Source: Leadbetterella byssophila DSM 17132 (lineage in GTDB: Bacteria > Bacteroidota > Bacteroidia > Cytophagales > Spirosomataceae). From it: a DNA stretch of 64,000 bases. The stretch covers positions 2,914,001 to 2,978,000 of the forward strand of contig NC_014655.1 of NCBI RefSeq assembly GCF_000166395.1, given 5' to 3'. The number at the start of each line of letters is the position of its first letter. The stretch's first letter is position 1. The translations under genes and the position numbers were made by a program. This document shows positions 53,288 to 61,748 of the stretch, in pieces. The notes beneath the pieces are model-generated. The model made no database searches, was not told the DNA's origin, and saw only the letters and a list, made by a program, of their open reading frames with translations.

Positions 53288-54148
53288 TTGAAAGATATCA
53301 TAAATAAACTTAATAAGTACGAGATACGTATTCGAAAGGCGGTGAATTCCCACCTTAACGGGAACTTTAGTTCCGTGTTTAAAGGTACAGGTTTAGAGTT
53401 CAGTGATTTGAGAACTTATCAATACGGAGATGATGTACGCGCCATCGACTGGGTGGCTTCTTCAAAAGGGCAGGGAACCTATGTAAAGATCTTCAAGGAA
53501 GAGAAGGAGCAAACCGTCTTTTTTATGCTTGATGTCAGTGGGTCTCAAGAGGTAGGGAAACGAGGAAATCTTAAAATGGACATGGCAAGAGAACTTTGTG
53601 GTGTCCTAACATTAGCAGCTATAAAAGAAACCAGTCAGGTAGGCCTCTATTGCTTCTCGGATGAAAAGGAGTTGTATATCAAGCCTGAGGGAGGAATGAA
53701 GCAAGCTTATAATATAATATCCAGTATTTATAAATTGCTTCCTCAGTCGCCTAGAACTGACTTGTCTAACGCCATTTCTTTTACCCTGAATATTCTAAAG
53801 AAAAGGAGTGTGGTGATCTTGATTTCAGATTTTTTGGATCAAAATTACCAGCAGAACCTGAAAGCTTTGGCCAGAAAGCATGATTTGGTGGTGCTACATA
53901 TCTATGATCTTAGGGAAATAACTCTCCCTAACTTAGGAATCATTCCTGTTCAGGATAAAGAAACAGGAGAGATTACGTGGCTAAATAGTAATTCTGCGGC
54001 TTTTAAGCGTAGTATGCGAGAGTCCTTTGAGGAAAACAGGGAGAGTTTAAGAAAGTTTTGCATTCAGAATAGAGCGAACTATTTAGATATTGAGGCCGGA
54101 GCGGATTATGTAAGTCGTTTAATTCAGCTTTTTAGAGTTAGAAAATGA
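53288..54148 (+). CDS. DUF58 (von Willebrand-like) protein
   Basis: A 286-residue DUF58 protein. Conserved region VFKGTGLEFSDLRTYQYG, then DVRAIDW, is the DUF58 signature, followed by a VWA-like core with FFMLDVSGSQE (MIDAS-like DxSxS). In Bat operons such proteins work with MoxR ATPases on envelope proteins. The start is a TTG at 53288; an in-frame stop sits just upstream (TAA 53279-53281) and no ATG fits. Translationally coupled to the next gene by a 4-nt overlap. No MoxR or VWA BatA/B gene is in the window. Confidence 0.92.
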   Translation: MKDIINKLNKYEIRIRKAVNSHLNGNFSSVFKGTGLEFSDLRTYQYGDDVRAIDWVASSKGQGTYVKIFKEEKEQTVFFMLDVSGSQEVGKRGNLKMDMARELCGVLTLAAIKETSQVGLYCFSDEKELYIKPEGGMKQAYNIISSIYKLLPQSPRTDLSNAISFTLNILKKRSVVILISDFLDQNYQQNLKALARKHDLVVLHIYDLREITLPNLGIIPVQDKETGEITWLNSNSAAFKRSMRESFEENRESLRKFCIQNRANYLDIEAGADYVSRLIQLFRVRK

Positions 54149-55002
54149 GGAGATTTTTACTCATATTCCTAAGTTGTATCCCGGCCTTTGCCCAGAAGCC
54201 CCAAGCGCATTTCCTGGAAGATTCCGTCATGGTGGGTAAAGAGATTAAGTTGGCTATGTCATATACCCATTCCAGTAAATCAGATGTGGTATTTCCGGAT
54301 TCTAGTTATGATTTTACCCCCTTTAAGTTCGTAAGTTATGAGCTTTTTGAAACAAAAACTATTGATGGTAAGAGCTTAGATAGCGTGGTCTATACTTTGG
54401 TTACATATGAGTTAGATTCCGTGCTATATTTCCAGCCCTCTATCAAGTATCTGATTTCAGGAGAAAAGGTATATGCTGATTCCGCTAAGGTCTACCTGAA
54501 ATCAAGCATAAAGGGCACACCGCGGATTAAGGAAACGGTTCCTCTGTTTGTGGTAAAGAAGGATCTAAATCTACCGAAGATTACCTATTACTTGATAGGT
54601 TTATTTCTGATCATATTTGTTATCGTTGCCTTTTTTGGGGATTGGTTTAAGCAGAAATACCGCCTATTTATTTTGGAGCGTAAGCATAAGCGATTTTTAA
54701 ATGATTTCAAGAAGAGGGCTCTCCGTCCAAAACTGTTGAACAATAATGAAAGGGCGGTTCAAGAGTGGAAAATGTACATGGAGGAGCTGGAACAGGAGCC
54801 TATTTCCACGATGTCTACTTCTGAATTAGGTAAACTCTATCAAAATCTACCTTTAGAACAAGCTTTGAAGACCTTTGACTCTGCTATTTTTGGAGGAGTG
54901 ATCAGTGAGGAACTTCCTATGGCATATAATGTTATGCAGAATTTTGCTGTAAGGCGTTATAGGCAAATCAGAAGATCTGGAGCACATTTACATAGAAGTT
55001 AA
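54145..55002 (+). CDS. Bat-operon-type membrane protein (BatD-like)
   Basis: A 285-residue protein with signal peptide MRRFLLIFLSCIPAFAQ, a beta-rich periplasmic domain (about 20-145, ending in ETVPLFVVKKDL), one transmembrane helix at about 150-170 (YYLIGLFLIIFVIVAFF) and a basic helical cytoplasmic tail. This topology fits Bat operon membrane proteins, though overall similarity to BatD is limited. It follows the DUF58 gene with a 4-nt overlap, so the pair is probably one functional unit. Confidence 0.6.
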   Translation: MRRFLLIFLSCIPAFAQKPQAHFLEDSVMVGKEIKLAMSYTHSSKSDVVFPDSSYDFTPFKFVSYELFETKTIDGKSLDSVVYTLVTYELDSVLYFQPSIKYLISGEKVYADSAKVYLKSSIKGTPRIKETVPLFVVKKDLNLPKITYYLIGLFLIIFVIVAFFGDWFKQKYRLFILERKHKRFLNDFKKRALRPKLLNNNERAVQEWKMYMEELEQEPISTMSTSELGKLYQNLPLEQALKTFDSAIFGGVISEELPMAYNVMQNFAVRRYRQIRRSGAHLHRS

Positions 55003-55117
55003 GCGAAAGTTTTGAACTATTCCTACTTAGCCCAATTAACCCTATGAATGTTAGGAATTTCATAGGAATTTATTTTAAATTGCGCCACTAAAATTTTTCA
55101 ATCCTAAAATTATTGAT

Positions 55118-56599
55118 ATGGAAAAAAGTATATGGCGAACCAAGCCGATTAGTGCTTATGAAGCGGATATGAAGAAAAGTACCTTAAAGAGGGTACTAGG
55201 AAAATGGAGTTTAACGGCGATCGGAATTGGTGCCATAATAGGTGGAGGGATATTCGTATTGACCGGTACTGCAGCTTACTATCACGCAGGACCTGCACTA
55301 GCTCTCTCCTTTGTAGTGGCAGGTATCGCATGTATTTTTGCTGCTTTGTGTTATGCTGAATTTGCCTCTATGCTTCCTGTAGAAGGTTCAGCTTATGCTT
55401 ATGCTTATGGTACAGTTGGAGAAGTTTTCGCATGGCTCATAGGCTGGGGTTTAGTGCTCGAATATATGATGGGAGCCATGACGGTTGCAGTGAGCTGGTC
55501 GGGCTATTTTAATAAGATGCTGAAGATGTTCGGCATGTACATACCGGAAAATTTGGTAACAGACTCTATTTCTTATCAAGGTGAGGGTTTTGCCTTTAAT
55601 TTGCCAGCTTTTATCATTGTTTTGGTAGTTACCTACGTATTAGCTAAGGGAACTAAAGAAGCGGCAAGTACAAATAACCTGATTGTATTGGTTAAGACCT
55701 CCGTGGTTCTTTTCATTATTATCGTAGGTGCATTCTACATTAATTTTGAAAACCTTACTCCCTTTATTCCGGAAGAAACTACTATTATTGGATCTCACGG
55801 AACACCTGAAGTAGCTTATGGTTATAAGGGTATTATCATGGGTGCTTCCGCCGTGTTCTTCGCTTATATCGGGTTTGACGCAGTTTCTACTCAGGCTGCG
55901 GAGGCTATTAATCCGAAAAAGGATATACCATTTGCTATCATAGCTTCTCTTTTGATCTGTACTGCTCTTTACATTTTGATGTCTCTTGTATTGACAGGTA
56001 TGATGAACTTTAAAGAATTTGGTACTATTCCTGATGGATTGACAGCACCGGTGGCCATTGCGTTTGAGCGTGCAACGGGCATGACTTGGGCGGTTATCTT
56101 GATTACAGTGTCTGCAACTGTAGGCTTGATCTCCGTATTGCTTGTGATGATGCTAGGTCAGTCTAGAATCTTTATGGGTATGGCGAAAGATGGTCTTCTT
56201 CCTCCTATTTTCAAAGAGATCAATCCAAATACTAAGACTCCTGTTAAAAACACCATCATTATCGGTATTATCGTGGCTCTAGTGGCTTCTTCTACTCCGA
56301 TTAGCACTTTGGTTCACATGTGTAGCTTTGGTACCTTATTCGCCTTCTCTATGGTATGTTTTGCTGTATGGAGGTTGCGTTATACACAACCTGAGTTGAA
56401 AAGAGGATTCCGTACACCGGCATTACCTTTGATCGCTACAGCAGGTATTGCCACAAACATCTATTTGATCATGAACCTGGAGCGCTCAGCCATCTACATG
56501 GCCATGGGTTGGTTAACTTTAGGTATCTTGGTTTATTTCCTTTATGGAAAAAGAAACTCCGTTCTTAATAATGGAGGGTATGATAATTTACAGGATTAA
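55118..56599 (+). CDS. APC-family amino-acid permease
   Basis: A 493-residue inner-membrane transporter with about 12 helices. The first helix has the APC consensus IGIGAIIGGGIFVLTG, followed by ALSFVVAGIACIFAALCYAE and SAYAYAYGTVGE. Layout and KSTLKRVLGKWSL N-terminus resemble the cationic amino-acid transporter subgroup (YfnA-type). Proton-driven uptake is the family rule; the actual substrate is unproven. Stands alone, with a terminator after it. Confidence 0.92.
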   Translation: MEKSIWRTKPISAYEADMKKSTLKRVLGKWSLTAIGIGAIIGGGIFVLTGTAAYYHAGPALALSFVVAGIACIFAALCYAEFASMLPVEGSAYAYAYGTVGEVFAWLIGWGLVLEYMMGAMTVAVSWSGYFNKMLKMFGMYIPENLVTDSISYQGEGFAFNLPAFIIVLVVTYVLAKGTKEAASTNNLIVLVKTSVVLFIIIVGAFYINFENLTPFIPEETTIIGSHGTPEVAYGYKGIIMGASAVFFAYIGFDAVSTQAAEAINPKKDIPFAIIASLLICTALYILMSLVLTGMMNFKEFGTIPDGLTAPVAIAFERATGMTWAVILITVSATVGLISVLLVMMLGQSRIFMGMAKDGLLPPIFKEINPNTKTPVKNTIIIGIIVALVASSTPISTLVHMCSFGTLFAFSMVCFAVWRLRYTQPELKRGFRTPALPLIATAGIATNIYLIMNLERSAIYMAMGWLTLGILVYFLYGKRNSVLNNGGYDNLQD

Positions 56600-56617
56600 A
56601 TATCAATTTTATAAGGT

Positions 56618-56652
56618 AAAGGCGGTCTAATTCGGGCCGCCTTTTCTTTTTT
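56618..56652 (+). terminator. Terminator of the amino-acid permease
   Basis: AAGGCGG and CCGCCTT stem with an 11-nt loop, then TTCTTTTTT. Confidence 0.7.
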
Positions 56653-56664
56653 CAAAAAGTTTTC

Positions 56665-56673
56665 TATTTTTGC
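56665..56673 (+). promoter_or_regulatory. -7 element of asd
   Basis: TATTTTTGC fits TAnnTTTGC. The asd start is 95 nt downstream, giving a longer than average leader in which no clear structure was identified. Confidence 0.5.
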
Positions 56674-56768
56674 CCGCTTATAAAATTTGCTCAAAGAGAA
56701 TAGACCTCTCTCTTTCAGATTTATTCATACTCTGCCATGGGTCGGGGAGACAAAAGTAAATTTTCAAC

Positions 56769-57761
56769 ATGAAAGTAGCAGTTGTGGGTGCCACCGGTCT
56801 AGTAGGTGGTGAGATTCTTAAAGTTTTAGAGGAAAGAAATTTTCCTGTTTCTGAAATTATTCCGGTAGCTTCTGAAAGGAGTATAGGTAAGAAGGTAAGC
56901 TTTAAGGGTAAAGAGTACACGGTAGTGGGCTATGATGAGGCTATAGCAAAGAAACCTAACGTGGCTATTTTTTCAGCTGGAGGTAGTACGTCATTGGCTA
57001 TAGCTCCGAAGTTCGCTGAAGCAGGGATCACAGTGGTAGATAATTCTTCTGCTTGGAGAATGGATCCTACAAAGAAATTAGTGGTGCCTGAAGTAAATGC
57101 TGATGTGTTAACAGCAGAGGACAAGATTATCGCTAATCCTAATTGCTCTACCATACAGATGGTAGTGGTTTTAAAACCTCTGCATGATAAGTATAAAATT
57201 AAACGTGTAGTAGTTTCTACTTACCAATCTGTCACAGGGACAGGTAAAGCAGCCGTTGATCAATTATTTGGTGAAAGAGCAGGGGATAGTTCAGTTGAGA
57301 AAGTGTATCCTTACACCATAGATTTAAATGTACTTCCTCATATTGACGTATTCCAAGAAAACGGATATACGAAGGAGGAAATGAAGATGATCAAAGAAAC
57401 CAATAAGATCATGGGAGATGATAGTATCCGGGTGACCGCTACTACAGTAAGAATCCCAACTATTGGCGGACATTCTGAAGCGGTGAATATTGAATTTGAA
57501 AACGATTTCGATTTGGCGGAGGTGCGTGCACTTTTGGAAGCTACTGAAGGTGTCATAGTTCAAGATGATCCTGCAAATCTGGTTTACCCAATGCCAATAA
57601 ATGCACACGGCAAAGACGAGGTTTTTGTGGGTCGCATTCGCAGAGATGAATCGCAAGATAATACACTTAACCTTTGGATCGTGGCTGATAACCTGCGCAA
57701 AGGCGCGGCCACAAATGCTGTGCAAATAGCGGAATATCTTTCCAAAAAAGGTTTGATCTAA
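56769..57761 (+). CDS. asd: Aspartate-semialdehyde dehydrogenase
   Basis: A 330-residue NADPH-dependent enzyme making aspartate semialdehyde for lysine, threonine, methionine and diaminopimelate synthesis. N-terminal Rossmann motif VVGATGLVGGEILKVLEER, the catalytic Cys126 in NPNCSTIQ, and TTVRIPTIGGHSEAVNIE with the conserved His near the C-terminal domain are all intact. It is monocistronic: its own promoter and a strong terminator flank it. Confidence 0.97.
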   Translation: MKVAVVGATGLVGGEILKVLEERNFPVSEIIPVASERSIGKKVSFKGKEYTVVGYDEAIAKKPNVAIFSAGGSTSLAIAPKFAEAGITVVDNSSAWRMDPTKKLVVPEVNADVLTAEDKIIANPNCSTIQMVVVLKPLHDKYKIKRVVVSTYQSVTGTGKAAVDQLFGERAGDSSVEKVYPYTIDLNVLPHIDVFQENGYTKEEMKMIKETNKIMGDDSIRVTATTVRIPTIGGHSEAVNIEFENDFDLAEVRALLEATEGVIVQDDPANLVYPMPINAHGKDEVFVGRIRRDESQDNTLNLWIVADNLRKGAATNAVQIAEYLSKKGLI

Positions 57762-57783
57762 GAAAAAGGCTCACCCATTAAGA

Positions 57784-57813
57784 AAGTCCCGCTGAAATGC
57801 GGGACTTTTTTTT
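57784..57813 (+). terminator. Terminator of asd
   Basis: AAGTCCCGC and GCGGGACTT form a 9-bp stem with TGAAAT loop, followed by T tract. The next ATG is 3 nt after the T tract. Confidence 0.9.
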
Positions 57814-57815
57814 CA

Positions 57816-58694
57816 ATGAACCAAAAAGGAATACTGTTTACTTTATTAGGAGCCATATGCTTTTCCGCAAAAGCTATTATGGTGAAACTAGCTTACCTTC
57901 AATACGATGCGTCAACCATGGAGCTGTTGGGGCTTCGCTATTTCTTTTCCTTGCCAATATTTCTGATTATCGCCTTGTGGCGCTATAAAAACGGAAAGTT
58001 TATCTCTCTGAAAATCAAGGAGTGGGCTATTCTATTATTGTCAGCATTTCTGGGGTACTATATGGCCAGTTGGTTAGATTTTCAGGGCTTACAATATGTC
58101 TCTGCCGGCATTGAACGGGTAATCTTGTTCACTTACCCTACCCTTGTGGTACTCTTTTCCAGATTGTTTTTCAAAAAGGCCATCTCAAGGACTTCAATTT
58201 GGGCTTTGGTCCTTTGTTATGGTGGAATATTTATCATTGCGGCTGAACCGAAGTTTTTTGCCGGGGAAAATGTCATAGTAGGTGGTGTTTTGGTTTTTCT
58301 AAGTGCGGTTACTTATGCTCTTTATCTTGTTTTTAGTGGGGAACTTAGTAGCCGACTAGGTTCCATTAACACCAACACCCTTGGAATGATCTTTTCTTCT
58401 CTGTTTGTTTTTATTCATGTAGCCTTTACGCCTGCCATATCCTGGGGGAATTTAGACCCCGGAGTGTATTATTATGGATTAGGGATTGCTTTGATCAGTA
58501 CCGTCATTCCCACTTTTCTAATGATGGAAGGGATACGACTATTAGGAGCAAATAAAGCATCCATCATTGGAAGCATTGGTCCGGTATCCACCTTAATTAT
58601 GGGCTACTTTTTTTTGAATGAAAGATTTACCCTACAGGAATTAGCAGGGTCCATATTAGTAATGATAGGGGTATTTCTGATTGGTAAGAAATAA
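57816..58694 (+). CDS. DMT-superfamily exporter (EamA family)
   Basis: A 292-residue membrane protein with ten predicted helices in two EamA repeats (about 5-138 and 150-290; GILFTLLGAICFSAKAIMVK begins the first, LGANKASIIGSIGPVSTLIM and ELAGSILVMIGVFLIG the second). EamA proteins export amino acids and related metabolites; substrate unknown. Its start codon lies only 3 nt after the T tract of the asd terminator, so it must be transcribed by readthrough or from a promoter inside asd. It ends at the border with a convergent gene. Confidence 0.9.
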   Translation: MNQKGILFTLLGAICFSAKAIMVKLAYLQYDASTMELLGLRYFFSLPIFLIIALWRYKNGKFISLKIKEWAILLLSAFLGYYMASWLDFQGLQYVSAGIERVILFTYPTLVVLFSRLFFKKAISRTSIWALVLCYGGIFIIAAEPKFFAGENVIVGGVLVFLSAVTYALYLVFSGELSSRLGSINTNTLGMIFSSLFVFIHVAFTPAISWGNLDPGVYYYGLGIALISTVIPTFLMMEGIRLLGANKASIIGSIGPVSTLIMGYFFLNERFTLQELAGSILVMIGVFLIGKK

Positions 58695-59282
58695 CTATTC
58701 GAATAGTCTACCTTGTACAAATTGAGGTTTAACCTCCTTGCCCATCAATGGAAATCTTGTGATCTCTTGATAATGGCGTTGATGAGGTTTCTTTCTCATG
58801 AAAATGAGTTCTTTAACTACGAACAAATCTTCAAAGTGCTTATTCTGCCATTTTTCAGAAATGCAGCTGCACATATCCGTATCTAAATCCTTGAAAACGG
58901 GAATGTGGAAGAGAGGATGAACATTGACATTTGTACGCGTAATATTGCGTAAATCGTTCTTTTTGTTCGTCATTCTTAGCAGCTCTTTAGGAGTGGGTTT
59001 TACCTGTATGTAAAACGTATCCGGATGGCTGCCAAAATCAGTTAATTGTAAGGTGAAGGGTTGAACCTGCGCAAAGAATTTTCTCAGTTGAGGGAGCATT
59101 CTGGCTTCATAACTTTCATGCTGAAGATAATCCAATACGGCTATACTAGGGGTGAAGAAGGGGTTTTGAACCATATTTACCTCGCTACGAATGCTGTCTC
59201 TTAGTTTTTCAATTCTAAAAGAGACTTTTTTTTCTGGTTCAATTAGTAGCAAATAAGATGCCTTCTCCTGGGAATTATCCAT
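58695..59282 (-). CDS. Unknown protein with a possible degenerate 2H (2'-5' RNA ligase-like) fold
   Basis: A 195-residue cytosolic protein. The pattern of a strand-rich core with TPSIAVLDYL near residue 43 and PLFHIPVFKDL near residue 120 recalls the two HxTx repeats of 2H phosphoesterases, but the second His/Thr set is only partly kept and the first is lost, so catalysis is doubtful. The family call is tentative. It meets the exporter gene end to end. Confidence 0.55.
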   Translation of the reverse strand: MDNSQEKASYLLLIEPEKKVSFRIEKLRDSIRSEVNMVQNPFFTPSIAVLDYLQHESYEARMLPQLRKFFAQVQPFTLQLTDFGSHPDTFYIQVKPTPKELLRMTNKKNDLRNITRTNVNVHPLFHIPVFKDLDTDMCSCISEKWQNKHFEDLFVVKELIFMRKKPHQRHYQEITRFPLMGKEVKPQFVQGRLFE

Positions 59283-59381
59283 GAACTTATCTTAAAACAT
59301 ATTGGTTGCTCAGGCATTCAAAGATATAGCATATATCTTAATTTTCAATACGAAAAAGCGAAATTCTGGAGGGGAATGAGC

Positions 59382-59389
59382 TATTTTTG
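59382..59389 (+). promoter_or_regulatory. -7 element of the NTF2-like/GNAT/nitrilase operon
   Basis: TATTTTTG fits TAnnTTTG. It lies 12 nt before the possible start at 59402 and 24 nt before the alternative start at 59414. Confidence 0.45.
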
Positions 59390-59401
59390 TATCAATAATT
59401 T

Positions 59402-59818
59402 ATGTATCTGCTAATGAATCAAAGTGTTGAAATTGTAAAGGAATATTATTCACATTTTAATAATGGCAATTGGGAGGGAATGCAATCCCTTTTATGTGAA
59501 AATATAAGACATGAACCTAATCAGGGAACACCCAGAATAGGCCTTGATAAATTCAAAGAATTTCAAGCTCACATGGAGCGCTGCTATCAGGAAACCTTAA
59601 CGGATTTAGTTTTCTTCTCAGAACCTGAAGGTAAAAGAGTAGCAGTAGAATTTGTGGTAAACGGAATATACAAATCCACTGATGAAGGATTGCCGGAAGC
59701 AAAGGGACAAAAGTATGTTCTTCCTGCAGGAGCATTTCTCGAAGTAGAGGAGGGAAAGATTACTCGTATTACCACCTACTATAATTTGCCATTATGGGAG
59801 TCCATGGTTCTGAATTGA
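59402..59818 (+). CDS. NTF2-like/SnoaL-like protein
   Basis: A 138-residue single-domain protein with the NTF2-like (SnoaL, ketosteroid isomerase-like) pattern: an N-terminal helix EIVKEYYSHFNNGNWEGMQSLL, then strands ending LEVEEGKITRITTYYNLP. Such cone-shaped folds bind small hydrophobic molecules or act as isomerases or hydrolases; none of these can be assigned. An alternative start at 59414 (MNQSVEIV) is shorter and possible. Its TGA overlaps the next ATG by one base, so the two are translationally coupled. Confidence 0.85.
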   Translation: MYLLMNQSVEIVKEYYSHFNNGNWEGMQSLLCENIRHEPNQGTPRIGLDKFKEFQAHMERCYQETLTDLVFFSEPEGKRVAVEFVVNGIYKSTDEGLPEAKGQKYVLPAGAFLEVEEGKITRITTYYNLPLWESMVLN

Positions 59819-60399
59819 TGGGAAAAAGATTTATAGGGCAGGAAATAGAAGAGGTTATACCTCAATTAGCCGAACTCCGCATCCAGGTTTTCCGCGATTT
59901 TCCCTACCTCTACGAAGGAAGCTTGGAATATGAAAAGGAATACCTTAAAACATATACAAACTCCAAGCAGTCTTTTCTTTTTGCTGTGTTTGACGGAGAT
60001 AAGATGGTGGGGGCAACTACCTGTATCCCTTTGCTGGACGAAACAGAGGAGGTAATACTACCATTTAGAGAGTCTAAATTACCTTTGGAAAAGATAGTAT
60101 ACTTTGGTGAAAGCATCCTTCTAAAGCCATATAGAGGATTAGGTTATGGGAAGCGCTTTTTTCAGGAAAGAGAGGCCCATGCTAAAAGTCTACAAGGAAT
60201 AGAGGAGGTTTACTTCTGTGGAGTAAGGAGACCTGAAAATCATCCCCTACGTCCTGCAGATTATCAGCCCCTGGATCCGTTCTGGCTTAGTCAAGGATAT
60301 AAAAAGAAAGAGGGATTGGTGTCTTATTTTTCTTGGCTAGATATTGGCAAGGATGAAGAAGATGAAAAACCTATGGATTATTGGTTTAAGAAAATATGA
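59818..60399 (+). CDS. GNAT-family N-acetyltransferase
   Basis: A 193-residue GNAT enzyme that uses acetyl-CoA. The central strand FAVFDGDKMVGATTCIPL and the acetyl-CoA-binding LLKPYRGLGYGKRFFQ (motif A, RGLGYGK) are clear. The substrate amine is unknown. ATG 59818 sits in TGATG with the upstream stop, and the gene overlaps the nitrilase by 4 nt. In other bacteria, such as the Bacillus YhcX type, a GNAT and a nitrilase domain are fused in one chain; here they are adjacent genes. Confidence 0.9.
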   Translation: MGKRFIGQEIEEVIPQLAELRIQVFRDFPYLYEGSLEYEKEYLKTYTNSKQSFLFAVFDGDKMVGATTCIPLLDETEEVILPFRESKLPLEKIVYFGESILLKPYRGLGYGKRFFQEREAHAKSLQGIEEVYFCGVRRPENHPLRPADYQPLDPFWLSQGYKKKEGLVSYFSWLDIGKDEEDEKPMDYWFKKI

Positions 60400-61289
60400 A
60401 GATTGGCGTTGCAAATTATCCCATAACCTTGCATAAAAATTTAGAGGAGTGGAAAGAGCATGTAGAGAAGTGGGTAATCCAAGGAAACGAAGCGGAATTA
60501 CTCGTTTTTCCTGAATACGGATCTATGGAAATGGCGAGCATTCTGCCTGAGGAGAAAGACCCTAAGGTGCAAGTTTCTGCCATGCAGACCTATTTGGATG
60601 CTTTTAAAAGTTGCTATGCAGCTCTAGCTGAGAAATACAAGAAGATTATAGTAGCGCCAAGCTTCCCTCTACTTTGGGAAAATAAGGTCATCAATAGAGT
60701 TTTTGTATTTGGACCAAAGGGAGAGGAAGTAGGCTATCAGGACAAATGGTTTATGACGCCTTTTGAGAGGTTTGATTGGGATGTTGCGCCAGGTGAACCT
60801 AAATTGACGGTTTTTGAAACTCCTAAAGGTAGTTTTGGGATACAAATCTGTTACGACTCAGAATTCAGCATTGGTAGCAGATTACTAGCAGAAAACGGTG
60901 CAGATCTTATTCTTTTGCCAAGTTGTACAGAAACATTGAGGGGAGCCACTAGAGTTCATGTAGGAGCAAGGGCCAGAGCATTGGAAAATCAATGTTACAC
61001 GGCCGTATCCCAAACCATAGGAGAAGCATTATGGTCTTCTGCAGTAGATTATAATTATGGTTATACAGGATTTTATTCCAGTCCGGACTTAGGACTTCCA
61101 GAAGATGGGATATTGCAGCTAGGGCCTAAACAATTGCAAGGTTGGCTGATCCAGGAACTGGATTTTTCTTTAAACCAAAGAATCAGAAAAGAGGGTGGCG
61201 TGAGGAATTTTGAGGATCATCAGAAAATTCTGCAGGTTCACAAGGATTTTAAATTTGAGATTGTTCGAAAAAAAATAGAGGTGGGTTAA
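60396..61289 (+). CDS. Carbon-nitrogen hydrolase (nitrilase superfamily)
   Basis: A 297-residue amidase-type enzyme. The catalytic Glu40 (VFPEYGSME), Lys117 (YQDKWFMTPFE) and Cys152 (IQICYDSEF) triad is complete. Members hydrolyse amides, ureido groups or nitriles; the exact substrate is open. Last gene of the operon. Its stop TAA lies in the loop of a terminator hairpin. The association with GNAT suggests joint processing of an amide/amine metabolite, as in fused homologues. Confidence 0.93.
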   Translation: MKIGVANYPITLHKNLEEWKEHVEKWVIQGNEAELLVFPEYGSMEMASILPEEKDPKVQVSAMQTYLDAFKSCYAALAEKYKKIIVAPSFPLLWENKVINRVFVFGPKGEEVGYQDKWFMTPFERFDWDVAPGEPKLTVFETPKGSFGIQICYDSEFSIGSRLLAENGADLILLPSCTETLRGATRVHVGARARALENQCYTAVSQTIGEALWSSAVDYNYGYTGFYSSPDLGLPEDGILQLGPKQLQGWLIQELDFSLNQRIRKEGGVRNFEDHQKILQVHKDFKFEIVRKKIEVG

Positions 61290-61305
61290 TCCCACCTCAT
61301 TTTAT
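61278..61305 (+). terminator. Bidirectional terminator (nitrilase/DUF4890)
   Basis: GAGGTGGG and CCCACCTC form an 8-bp stem around the nitrilase stop, with ATTTTATTTT on one side and A8 on the other, so both convergent genes can use it. Confidence 0.75.
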
Positions 61306-61643
61306 TTTCCTCGTTGCGGACGTTTGCCACGAGGCTTATTCCCCTCTTCCCATTTCTTCAATTGCTCTTGAGTCAATACAGAGCTGTATTGCTTTTTTAG
61401 TTCTGCCCTTTCGACTTTCATCTTTTCGCGCTTTTCAAGGGCCTCAGCATGTTTCTTCTTTGCTTCTTTCAGGTTGATGTCATATAGTTTCTTATATTGA
61501 GCATCATCTAAGCTTAATTTCTCTTTCATATGTTGCGTTTTGCGTTCCGCCATCTTTTCCGGAGAAAAATCTCTTTTCTGCTGAGCGAATGCACCAAAGG
61601 ACATAAATCCTGCTACTAACATCATTACTACTGTCTTTTTCAT
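61302..61643 (-). CDS. DUF4890 secreted protein
   Basis: A 113-residue protein with signal peptide MKKTVVMMLVAGFMSFGAFAQ (split here as a core of VVMMLVAGFMSFGAFAQ) and a charged helical body rich in Lys, Glu and Arg (SPEKMAERKTQHMKEKLSL, LYDINLKEAKKKHAEALEK). This is the DUF4890 layout, similar to Spy/CpxP-like periplasmic helical proteins. The role is unknown. Start at 61643 is chosen because it gives the signal peptide; an upstream in-frame start at 61703 does not. Confidence 0.85.
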   Translation of the reverse strand: MKKTVVMMLVAGFMSFGAFAQQKRDFSPEKMAERKTQHMKEKLSLDDAQYKKLYDINLKEAKKKHAEALEKREKMKVERAELKKQYSSVLTQEQLKKWEEGNKPRGKRPQRGK

Positions 61644-61748
61644 AATTTTAAAAATTGATTTGTGCATATAAGAATAAATTTCCTGTCGGAGGTTTATTCG
61701 CATTATGTTGATTTAAAGGTTATTTAACGTTATTATACATAAATTAAC

